A stretch of 64,000 nucleotides of DNA, taken from the NCBI GenBank assembly GCA_028671895.1, contig CM053802.1, forward strand, positions 31,844,201 through 31,908,200. The letters are read 5' to 3'. The notes under the pieces are model-generated. The model was not told the origin of the DNA. It searched no databases and saw only the letters and a program-made list of their open reading frames with translations. Both the position numbers and the translations under genes were made by a program. The stretch comes from Oenanthe sinensis. Its lineage: Eukaryota > Streptophyta > Magnoliopsida > Apiales > Apiaceae. Positions 1 through 9,937 of this stretch are shown piece by piece (position 1 is the first letter of the stretch; the number at the start of each line of letters is the position of its first letter).

Positions 1-100
1 GATCAATCTTGGCTCATTTGAACTTGAAAACAATTCCTAACACCTTGAGGCTTTAATCTTGACTCGTTCAAACTTGAAAATAGTTTGTAGCTTCATTCTT

Positions 101-120
101 GACTCGTTCCAACTTGAAAA
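101..120 (+). other. Conserved dyad box GACTCGTT-NN-AACTTGAAAA, example copy
   Basis: This 20-bp box recurs in the second and third sub-repeat of nearly every monomer; a decayed form (GGCTCATTTGAACTTGAAAA) is in the first. GTT and AAC form a short dyad around two variable bases: TC, CA, CC, TA (giving GTTTAAAC) or CG (giving GTTCGAAC) depending on monomer type. B has GTTAACAC or GTTCACAC in sub-repeat 2. The flanks are far less variable than the centre. A DNA-binding site is possible, but common descent of the sub-repeats alone could produce the pattern. Confidence 0.6.
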
Positions 121-140
121 CAACTTGTACACACTTGTAG

Positions 141-280
141 AATCAATCTTGGCACATTTGAACCTGAAAACAATTCCTAACAATTTGAGGCTTCATTCTT
201 GACTCGTTAACACTTGAAAACAGTTTGTAGCTTCATTCTTGACTCGTTTCAACATGAAAACAACTTGTACACTCTTGTAG
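141..280 (+). repeat. Type B monomer, representative
   Basis: B keeps the 50/40/50 sub-repeat plan but differs from A at fixed positions: AATC start, GGCAC for GGCTC, AACCTG for AACTTG, CAATTTGAGG for CAACTTGAGG, CTTCATTC for CTTTAATC, GTTAACAC for GTTCAAAC, CAGTTTG for TAGTTTG and CAACATG for CAACTTG. GTTAAC is a perfect 6-bp palindrome (a HpaI site) specific to B. Subtypes are Bf (GAGGTTTC), Bt (CAACTTG), B-ttcac (GTTCACAC with GGTTCAACATG) and B' (CACCTTTG, CTGCATTC, mostly TTTGAAGCTTC, giving an AAGCTT site). Confidence 0.93.
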
Positions 281-420
281 GATCAATCTTGGCTCATTTG
301 AACTTGAAAACAATTCCTAACAACTTGAGGCTTTAATCTTGACTCGTTCAAACTTGAAAATAGGTTGTAGCTTCATTCTTGACTCGTTTCAACTTGAAAA
401 CAACTTGTACACTCTTGTAG
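281..420 (+). repeat. Type A monomer (A-tagg form), representative
   Basis: The 140 bp divides into sub-repeat 1 (281-330), sub-repeat 2 (331-370) and sub-repeat 3 (371-420), of 50, 40 and 50 bp. Each contains a version of CTTGRCTCRTTNNAACTTGAAAA; sub-repeat 1 is the most diverged, with GGCTCATTTGAAC instead of GACTCGTTNNAAC. The GAAAA tracts fall near monomer positions 26-30, 76-80 and 116-120. The diagnostic TAGGTTGTAG is at 361-370. This form recurs throughout the array, usually after an A-tt/B pair. Confidence 0.93.
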
Positions 421-700
421 AATCAATCTTGGCACATTTGAACCTGAAAACAATTCCTAACAATTTGAGGCTTCATTCTTGACTCGTTAACACTTGAAAA
501 CAGTTTGTAGCTTCATTCTTGACTCGTTTCAACTTGAAAACAACTTGTACACTCTTGTAGGATCAATCTTGGCTCATTTGAACTTGAAAACAATTCCTAA
601 CAACTTGAGGCTTTAATCTTGACTCGTTTAAACTTGAAAATAGTGTGTAGCATCATTCTTGACTCGTTTCAATTTGAAAACAACTTGTACACTCTTGTAG

Positions 701-840
701 AATCAATCTTGGCTCATTTGAAATTGAAAACAATTCCTAACAACTTGAGGCTTTAATCTTGACTCGTTCAAACTTGAAAAGAGTTTGTAGCTACATTCTT
801 GACTCGTTTCAACATGAAAACAACTTGAACACTCTTGTAG
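701..840 (+). repeat. Type C monomer, first of about 20 copies
   Basis: C is a hybrid-looking unit in a B position. It starts AATC and ends with CAACATG like B, but the body is A-like (GGCTC, CAACTTGAGG, CTTTAATC, GTTCAAAC). Its own marks are TTTGAAATTG, CTACATTC and CTTGAACACTC. It is almost always preceded by the A-gtg form and followed by A-gc with GAGTTTG. Copies start at 701, 2101, 4340, 4900, 5740, 7699, 9658, 10498, 13437, 14279, 18900, 20582, 35558, 37518, 39758, 41998, 44238, 46477, 59645 and 61605. Copies from 35558 on have TTGAATCG where the left-hand copies have TTGACTCG. Confidence 0.9.
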
Positions 841-2800
841 GATCAATCTTGGCTCATTTGAACTTGAAAACAATTCCTAACAGCTTGAGGCTTTAACCTT
901 GACTCGTTCAAACTTGAAAAGAGTTTGTAGCTTCATTCTTGACTCGTTTCAACTTGAAAACAACTTGTACACTCTTGTAGAATCAATCTTGGCACATTTG
1001 AACCTGAAAACAATTCCTAACAATTTGAGGCTTCATTCTTGACTCGTTAACGCTTGAAAACAGTTTGTAGCTTCATTCTTGACTCGTTTCAACATGAAAA
1101 CAACTTGTACACTCTTGTAGGATCAATCTTGGCTCATTTGAACTTGAAAACAATTCCTAACAACTTGAGGCTTTAATCTTGACTCGTTCAAACTTGAAAA
1201 GAGTTTGTAGCTTCATTCTTGACTCGTTTCAACTTGAAAACAACTTGTACACTCTTGTAGAATCAATCTTGGCACCTTTGAACCTGAAAACAATTCCTAA
1301 CAATTTGAGGCTGCATTCTTGACTCGTTAACACTTGAAAACAGTTTGAAGCTTCATTCTTGACTCGTTTCAACATGAAAACAACTTGTACACTCTTGTAG
1401 GATCAATCTTGGCTCATTTGAACTTGAAAACAATTCCTAACACCTTGAGGCTTTAATCTTGACTCGTTCAAACTTGAAAATAGTTTGTAGCTTCATTCTT
1501 GACTCGTTCCAACTTGAAAACAACTTGTACACACTTGTAGAATCAATCTTGGCACATTTGAACCTGAAAACAATTCCTAACAATTTGAGGCTTCATTCTT
1601 GACTCGTTAACACTTGAAAACAGTTTGTAGCTTCATTCTTGACTCGTTTCAACATGAAAACAACTTGTACACTCTTGTAGGATCAATCTTGGCTCATTTG
1701 AACTTGAAAACAATTCCTAACAACTTGAGGCTTTAATCTTGACTCGTTCAAACTTGAAAATAGGTTGTAGCTTCATTCTTGACTCGTTTCAACTTGAAAA
1801 CAACTTGTACACTCTTGTAGAATCAATCTTGGCACATTTGAACCTGAAAACAATTCCTAACAATTTGAGGCTTCATTCTTGACTCGTTAACACTTGAAAA
1901 CAGTTTGTAGCTTCATTCTTGACTCGTTTCAACTTGAAAACAACTTGTACACTCTTGTAGGATCAATCTTGGCTCATTTGAACTTGAAAACAATTCCTAA
2001 CAACTTGAGGCTTTAATCTTGACTCGTTTAAACTTGAAAATAGTGTGTAGCATCATTCTTGACTCGTTTCAATTTGAAAACAACTTGTACACTCTTGTAG
2101 AATCAATCTTGGCTCATTTGAAATTGAAAACAATTCCTAACAACTTGAGGCTTTAATCTTGACTCGTTCAAACTTGAAAAGAGTTTGTAGCTACATTCTT
2201 GACTCGTTTCAACATGAAAACAACTTGAACACTCTTGTAGGATCAATCTTGGCTCATTTGAACTTGAAAACAATTCCTAACAGCTTGAGGCTTTAACCTT
2301 GACTCGTTCAAACTTGAAAAGAGTTTGTAGCTTCATTCTTGACTCGTTTCAACTTGAAAACAACTTGTACACTCTTGTAGAATCAATCTTGGCACATTTG
2401 AACCTGAAAACAATTCCTAACAATTTGAGGCTTCATTCTTGACTCGTTAACGCTTGAAAACAGTTTGTAGCTTCATTCTTGACTCGTTTCAACATGAAAA
2501 CAACTTGTACACTCTTGTAGGATCAATCTTGGCTCATTTGAACTTGAAAACAATTCCTAACAACTTGAGGCTTTAATCTTGACTCGTTCAAACTTGAAAA
2601 GAGTTTGTAGCTTCATTCTTGACTCGTTTCAACTTGAAAACAACTTGTACACTCTTGTAGAATCAATCTTGGCACCTTTGAACCTGAAAACAATTCCTAA
2701 CAATTTGAGGCTGCATTCTTGACTCGTTAACACTTGAAAACAGTTTGAAGCTTCATTCTTGACTCGTTTCAACATAAAAACAACTTGTACACTCTTGTAG

Positions 2801-3079
2801 GATCAATCTTGGCTCATTTGAACTTGAAAACAATTCCTAACAACTTGATGCTTTAATCTTGACTCGTTCAAACTTGAAAATAGTTTGTAGCTTCATTCTT
2901 GACTCGGTACAACATGAAAATAACTTGTAAACTCTGTAGGATCAATCTTGGCTCATTTGAATTTGAAAACAATTCGTAAGAATTTGAGGCTTCATTCTTG
3001 ACTCGTTCGAACTTGAAAACTATTTGTAGTTTCATTCTTGACTCGTTTCAACATGAAAACAACTTGTACACTCTTGTAG
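2801..3079 (+). repeat. Divergent 139-bp monomer plus type D monomer (279-bp dimer)
   Basis: The first monomer (2801-2939) is A-like but carries CAACTTGATG, GACTCGGTACAACATG, AAAATAACTTGTAAACTC and the 1-bp-shorter end CTCTGTAG. The D monomer (2940-3079) has GAATTTGAAAAC, AATTCGTAAGAATTTGAGG, GTTCGAAC (a perfect 8-bp palindrome), CTATTTGTAG and TTTCATTC. The pair always travels together and is usually preceded by a B' copy. Pairs start at 2801, 6440, 8399, 11198, 14981, 21284 and 62305. The copies at 6440, 8399 and 11198 share TTGGCTCG in D. It is the most diverged recurring dimer seen here. Confidence 0.9.
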
Positions 3080-5599
3080 GATCAATCTTGGCTCATTTGA
3101 ACTTGAAAACAATTCCTAACAGCTTGAGGCTTTAATCTTGACTCGTTCAAACTTGAAAATAGTTTGTAGCTTCATTCTTGACTCGTTTCAACTTGAAAAC
3201 AACTTGTACACTCTTGTAGAATCAATCTTGGCACATTTGAACCTGAAAACAATTCCTAACAATTTGAGGTTTCATTCTTGACTCGTTAACACTTGAAAAC
3301 AGTTTGTAGCTTCATTCTTGACTCGTTTCAACATGAAAACAACTTGTACACTCTTGTAGGATCAATCTTGGCTCATTTGAACTTGAAAACAATTCCTAAC
3401 AACTTGAGGCTCTAATCATGACTCGTTCAAACTTGAAAATAGTTTGTAGCTTCATTCTTGACTCGTTTCAACTTGAAAACAACTTGTACACTCTTGTAGA
3501 ATCAATCTTGGCACATTTGAACCTGAAAACAATTCCTAACAATTTGAGGTTTCATTCTTGACTCGTTAACACTTGAAAACAGTTTGTAGCTTCATTCTTG
3601 ACTCGTTTCAACATGAAAACAACTTGTACACTCTTGTAGGATCAATCTTGGCTCATTTGAACTTGAAAACAATTCCTAACAACTTGAGGCTTTAATCTTG
3701 ACTCGTTCAAACTTGAAAATAGTTTGTAGCTTCATTCTTGACTCGTTTCAACTTGAAAACAACTTGTACACTTTTATAGAATCAATCTTGGCACATTTGA
3801 ACCTGAAAACAATTCCTAACAATTTGAGGCTTCATTCTTGACTCGTTAACACTTGAAAACAGTTTGTAACTTCATTCTTGACTCGTTTCAACATGAAAAC
3901 AACTTGTACACTCTTGTAGGATCAATCTTGGCTCATTTGAACTTGAAAACAATTCCTAACAACTTGAGGCTTTAATCTTGACTCGTTCAAACTTGAAAAT
4001 AGGTTGTAGCTTCATTCTTGACTCGTTTCAACTTGAAAACAACTTGTACACTCTTGTAGAATCAATCTTGGCACATTTGAACCTGAAAACAATTCCTAAC
4101 AATTTGAGGCTTCATTCTTGACTCGTTAACACTTGAAAACAGTTTGTAGCTTCATTCTTGACTCGTTTCAACATGAAAACAACTTGTACACTCTTGTAGG
4201 ATCAATCTTGGCTCATTTGAACTTGAAAACAATTCCTAACAACTTGAGGCTTTAATCTTGACTCGTTCAAACTTGAAAAGTGTTTGTAGCTTCATTCTTG
4301 ACTCGTTTCAATTTGAAAACAACTTGTACACTCTTGTAGAATCAATCTTGGCTCATTTGAAATTGAAAACAATTCCTAACAACTTGAGGCTTTAATCTTG
4401 ACTCGTTCAAACTTGAAAAGAGTTTGTAGCTACATTCTTGACTCGTTTCAACATGAAAACAACTTGAACACTCTTGTAGGATCAATCTTGGCTCATTTGA
4501 ACTTGAAAACAATTCCTAACAGCTTGAGGCTTTAACCTTGACTCGTTCAAACTTGAAAAGAGTTTGTAGCTTCATTCTTGACTCGTTTCAACTTGAAAAC
4601 AACTTGTACACTCTTGTAGAATCAATCTTGGCACATTTGAACCTGAAAACAATTCCTAACAATTTGAGGCTTCATTCTTGACTCGTTAACACTTGAAAAC
4701 AGTTTGTAGCTTCATTCTTGACTCGTTTCAACATGAAAACAACTTGTACACTCTTGTAGGATCAATCTTGGCTCATTTGAACTTGAAAACAATTCCTAAC
4801 AACTTGAGGCTTTAATCTTGACTCGTTCAAACTTGAAAAGAGTTTGTAGCTTCATTCTTGACTCGTTTCAACTTGAAAACAACTTGTACACTCTTGTAGG
4901 ATCAATCTTGGCTCATTTGAAATTGAAAACAATTCCTAACAACTTGAGGCTTTAATCTTGACTCGTTCAAACTTGAAAAGAGTTTGTAGCTACATTCTTG
5001 ACTCGTTTCAACATGAAAACAACTTGAACACTCTTGTAGGATCAATCTTGGCTCATTTGAACTTGAAAACAATTCCTAACAGCTTGAGGCTTTAACCTTG
5101 ACTCGTTCAAACTTGAAAAGAGTTTGTAGCTTCATTCTTGACTCGTTTCAACTTGAAAACAACTTGTACACTCTTGTAGAATCAATCTTGGCACATTTGA
5201 ACCTGAAAACAATTCCTAACAATTTGAGGCTTCATTCTTGACTCGTTAACACTTGAAAACAGTTTGTAGCTTCATTCTTGACTCGTTTCAACATGAAAAC
5301 AACTTGTACACTCTTGTAGGATCAATCTTGGCTCATTTGAACTTGAAAACAATTCCTAACAACTTGAGGCTTTAATCTTGACTCGTTCAAACTTGAAAAG
5401 AGTTTGTAGCTTCATTCTTGACTCGTTTCAACTTGAAAACAACTTGTACACTCTTGTAGAATCAATCTTGGCACATTTGAACCTGAAAACAATTCCTAAC
5501 AATTTGAGGCTTCATTCTTGACTCGTTAACACTTGAAAACAGTTTGTAGCTTCATTCTTGACTCGTTTCAACATGAAAACAACTTGTACACTCTTGTAG
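3080..5599 (+). repeat. Mosaic monomer block with a 560-bp duplication
   Basis: There are eighteen monomers: A-gc, Bf, A-cat, Bf, A-tt, B, A-tagg, B, A-gtg (older GTGTTTG form), C, A-gc, B, A-gag, C, A-gc, B, A-gag, B. The four-monomer set C, A-gc, B, A-gag is repeated at 4340-4899 and 4900-5459. The second C starts GATC instead of AATC and directly follows an A monomer. That is the footprint expected of an exchange between an A end and a C body near 4900. The A-cat copy at 3360 also has CTCTAATC, not seen elsewhere. Confidence 0.85.
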
Positions 5600-8500
5600 G
5601 ATCAATCTTGGCTCATTTGAACTTGAAAACAATTCCTAACAACTTGAGGCTTTAATCTTGACTCGTTCAAACTTGAAAAGTGTTTGTAGCTTCATTCTTG
5701 ACTCGTTTCAATTTGAAAACAACTTGTACACTCTTGTAGAATCAATCTTGGCTCATTTGAAATTGAAAACAATTCCTAACAACTTGAGGCTTTAATCTTG
5801 ACTCGTTCAAACTTGAAAAGAGTTTGTAGCTACATTCTTGACTCGTTTCAACATGAAAACAACTTGAACACTCTTGTAGGATCAATCTTGGCTCATTTGA
5901 ACTTGAAAACAATTCCTAACAGCTTGAGGCTTTAACCTTGACTCGTTCAAACTTGAAAAGAGTTTGTAGCTTCATTCTTGACTCGTTTCAACTTGAAAAC
6001 AACTTGTACACTCTTGTAGAATCAATCTTGGCACATTTGAACCTGAGAACAATTCCTAACAATTTGAGGCTTCATTCTTGACTCGTTAACACTTGAAAAC
6101 AGTTTGTAGCTTCATTCTTGACTCGTTTCAACATGAAAACAACTTGTACACTCTTGTAGGATCAATCTTGGCTCATTTGAACTTGAAAACAATTCCTAAC
6201 AACTTGAGGCTTTAATCTTGACTCGTTCAAACTTGAAAAGAGTTTGTAGCTTCATTCTTGACTCGTTTCAACTTGAAAACAACTTGTACACTCTTGTAGA
6301 ATCAATCTTGGCACCTTTGAACCTGAAAACAATTCCTAACAATTTGAGGCTGCATTCTTGACTCGTTAACACTTGAAAACAGTTTGAAGCTTCATTCTTG
6401 ACTCGTTTCAACATAAAAACAACTTGTACACTCTTGTAGGATCAATCTTGGCTCATTTGAACTTGAAAACAATTCCTAACAACTTGATGCTTTAATCTTG
6501 ACTCGTTCAAACTTGAAAATAGTTTGTAGCTTCATTCTTGACTCGGTACAACATGAAAATAACTTGTAAACTCTGTAGGATCAATCTTGGCTCATTTGAA
6601 TTTGAAAACAATTCGTAAGAATTTGAGGCTTCATTCTTGGCTCGTTCGAACTTGAAAACTATTTGTAGTTTCATTCTTGACTCGTTTCAACATGAAAACA
6701 ACTTGTACACTCTTGTAGGATCAATCTTGGCTCATTTGAACTTGAAAACAATTCCTAACAGCTTGAGGCTTTAATCTTGACTCGTTCAAACTTGAAAATA
6801 GTTTGTAGCTTCATTCTTGACTCGTTTCAACTTGAAAACAACTTGTACACTCTTGTAGAATCAATCTTGGCACATTTGAACCTGAAAACAATTCCTAACA
6901 ATTTGAGGTTTCATTCTTGACTCGTTAACACTTGAAAACAGTTTGTAGCTTCATTCTTGACTCGTTTCAACATGAAAACAACTTGTACACTCTTGTAGGA
7001 TCAATCTTGGCTCATTTGAACTTGAAAACAATTCCTAACAACTTGAGGCTTTAATCTTGACTCGTTCAAACTTGAAAATAGTTTGTAGCTTCATTCTTGA
7101 CTCGTTTCAACTTGAAAACAACTTGTACACTTTTATAGAATCAATCTTGGCACATTTGAACCTGAAAACAATTCCTAACAATTTGAGGCTTCATTCTTGA
7201 CTCGTTAACACTTGAAAACAGTTTGTAGCTTCATTCTTGACTCGTTTCAACATGAAAACAACTTGTACACTCTTGTAGGATCAATCTTGGCTCATTTGAA
7301 CTTGAAAACAATTCCTAACAACTTGAGGCTTTAATCTTGACTCGTTCAAACTTGAAAATAGGTTGTAGCTTCATTATTGACTCGTTTCAACTTGAAAACA
7401 ACTTGTACACTCTTGTAGAATCAATCTTGGCACATTTGAACCTGAAAACAATTCCTAACAATTTGAGGCTTCATTCTTGACTCGTTAACACTTGAAAACA
7501 GTTTGTAGATTCATTCTTGACTCGTTTCAACATGAAAACAACTTGTACACTCTTGTAGGATCAATCTTGGCTCATTTGAACTTGAAAACAATTCCTAACA
7601 ACTTGAGGCTTTAATCTTGACTCGTTCAAACTTGAAAAGTGTTTGTAGCTTCATTCTTGACTCGTTTCAATTTGAAAACAACTTGTACACTCTTGTAGAA
7701 TCAATCTTGGCTCATTTGAAATTGAAAACAATTCCTAACAACTTGAGGCTTTAATCTTGACTCGTTCAAACTTGAAAAGAGTTTGTAGCTACATTCTTGA
7801 CTCGTTTCAACATGAAAACAACTTGAACACTCTTGTAGGATCAATCTTGGCTCATTTGAACTTGAAAACAATTCCTAACAGCTTGAGGCTTTAACCTTGA
7901 CTCGTTCAAACTTGAAAAGAGTTTGTAGCTTCATTCTTGACTCGTTTCAACTTGAAAACAACTTGTACACTCTTGTAGAATCAATCTTGGCACATTTGAA
8001 CCTGAGAACAATTCCTAACAATTTGAGGCTTCATTCTTGACTCGTTAACACTTGAAAACAGTTTGTAGCTTCATTCTTGACTCGTTTCAACATGAAAACA
8101 ACTTGTACACTCTTGTAGGATCAATCTTGGCTCATTTGAACTTGAAAACAATTCCTAACAACTTGAGGCTTTAATCTTGACTCGTTCAAACTTGAAAAGA
8201 GTTTGTAGCTTCATTCTTGACTCGTTTCAACTTGAAAACAACTTGTACACTCTTGTAGAATCAATCTTGGCACCTTTGAACCTGAAAACAATTCCTAACA
8301 ATTTGAGGCTGCATTCTTGACTCGTTAACACTTGAAAACAGTTTGAAGCTTCATTCTTGACTCGTTTCAACATAAAAACAACTTGTACACTCTTGTAGGA
8401 TCAATCTTGGCTCATTTGAACTTGAAAACAATTCCTAACAACTTGATGCTTTAATCTTGACTCGTTCAAACTTGAAAATAGTTTGTAGCTTCATTCTTGA

Positions 8501-9937
8501 CTCGGTACAACATGAAAATAACTTGTAAACTCTGTAGGATCAATCTTGGCTCATTTGAATTTGAAAACAATTCGTAAGAATTTGAGGCTTCATTCTTGGC
8601 TCGTTCGAACTTGAAAACTATTTGTAGTTTCATTCTTGACTCGTTTCAACATGAAAACAACTTGTACACTCTTGTAGGATCAATCTTGGCTCATTTGAAC
8701 TTGAAAACAATTCCTAACAGCTTGAGGCTTTAATCTTGACTCGTTCAAACTTGAAAATAGTTTGTAGCTTCATTCTTGACTCGTTTCAACTTGAAAACAA
8801 CTTGTACACTCTTGTAGAATCAATCTTGGCACATTTGAACCTGAAAACAATTCCTAACAATTTGAGGTTTCATTCTTGACTCGTTAACACTTGAAAACAG
8901 TTTGTAGCTTCATTCTTGACTCGTTTCAACATGAAAACAACTTGTACACTCTTGTAGGATCAATCTTGGCTCATTTGAACTTGAAAACAATTCCTAACAA
9001 CTTGAGGCTTTAATCTTGACTCGTTCAAACTTGAAAATAGTTTGTAGCTTCATTCTTGACTCGTTTCAACTTGAAAACAACTTGTACACTTTTATAGAAT
9101 CAATCTTGGCACATTTGAACCTGAAAACAATTCCTAACAATTTGAGGCTTCATTCTTGACTCGTTAACACTTGAAAACAGTTTGTAGCTTCATTCTTGAC
9201 TCGTTTCAACATGAAAACAACTTGTACACTCTTGTAGGATCAATCTTGGCTCATTTGAACTTGAAAACAATTCCTAACAACTTGAGGCTTTAATCTTGAC
9301 TCGTTCAAACTTGAAAATAGGTTGTAGCTTCATTATTGACTCGTTTCAACTTGAAAACAACTTGTACACTCTTGTAGAATCAATCTTGGCACATTTGAAC
9401 CTGAAAACAATTCCTAACAATTTGAGGCTTCATTCTTGACTCGTTAACACTTGAAAACAGTTTGTAGATTCATTCTTGACTCGTTTCAACATGAAAACAA
9501 CTTGTACACTCTTGTAGGATCAATCTTGGCTCATTTGAACTTGAAAACAATTCCTAACAACTTGAGGCTTTAATCTTGACTCGTTCAAACTTGAAAAGTG
9601 TTTGTAGCTTCATTCTTGACTCGTTTCAATTTGAAAACAACTTGTACACTCTTGTAGAATCAATCTTGGCTCATTTGAAATTGAAAACAATTCCTAACAA
9701 CTTGAGGCTTTAATCTTGACTCGTTCAAACTTGAAAAGAGTTTGTAGCTACATTCTTGACTCGTTTCAACATGAAAACAACTTGAACACTCTTGTAGGAT
9801 CAATCTTGGCTCATTTGAACTTGAAAACAATTCCTAACAGCTTGAGGCTTTAACCTTGACTCGTTCAAACTTGAAAAGAGTTTGTAGCTTCATTCTTGAC
9901 TCGTTTCAACTTGAAAACAACTTGTACACTCTTGTAG
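5600..9937 (+). repeat. Higher-order repeat, 1959 bp (14-mer), two copies plus a partial third
   Basis: Copies are 5600-7558 and 7559-9517; the third begins at 9518 and loses the pattern in the B at 9938. Order is A-gtg, C, A-gc, B, A-gag, B', 139-bp A, D, A-gc, Bf, A-tt, B, A-tagg, B. The unit is one base short of 14 x 140 because of the 139-bp monomer. Copy-specific marks are CCTGAGAAC in B at 6020 and 7979, CATTATTG in A-tagg at 7279 and 9238, and TGTAGATTC in B at 7419 and 9378. Confidence 0.88.

Larger units (their letters stand above)
1..280 (+). repeat. A-B dimer, 280 bp, first copy
   Basis: This is the first example of the alternating dimer that underlies almost the whole window. The A half (1-140) starts GATC, has GGCTCATTTGAACTTG and CTTTAATCTTGACTCG. 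The B half (141-280) starts AATC, has GGCACATTTGAACCTG, CTTCATTCTTGACTCG, GTTAACAC and usually CAACATG in its third sub-repeat. GATC therefore normally falls at the start of A only, which predicts a 280-bp ladder with enzymes cutting GATC. Alternation is broken at only a few junctions, noted separately. The A copy here is the A-cc form with GTTCCAAC and the rare end ACACTTGTAG. Confidence 0.95.
1..2800 (+). repeat. Higher-order repeat, 1400 bp (10-mer), two copies
   Basis: Copies are 1-1400 and 1401-2800. Monomer order is A-cc, B, A-tagg, Bt, A-gtg, C, A-gc, B, A-gag, B'. Both copies share rare marks: ACACTTGTAG near 131 and 1531, CATCATTC near 651 and 2051, and GTTAACGC near 1049 and 2449. 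By eye I found one difference, G at 1376 against A at 2776. This implies a very recent tandem duplication or, less likely, an assembly duplication. The repeat breaks at 2801, where the 139-bp/D dimer follows. Confidence 0.9.

Noticed and set aside
59..65. TTGACT or TGACTC as W-box or GCN4-type regulatory sites
   Set aside because: The hexamers are present by virtue of the repeat core, twice per monomer. With no gene nearby there is no basis for a promoter role.
1..140. CENP-B box
   Set aside because: The motif NTTCGNNNNANNCGGGN needs a CGGG that the monomers lack. Only TCGTT is superficially similar.
1..2800. Assembly artefact as the explanation for near-identical copies
   Set aside because: Possible, but the many private substitutions, hybrids and rare indels elsewhere fit a real array read with long accurate reads. 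It cannot be settled without read data, so it is kept only as a caveat.
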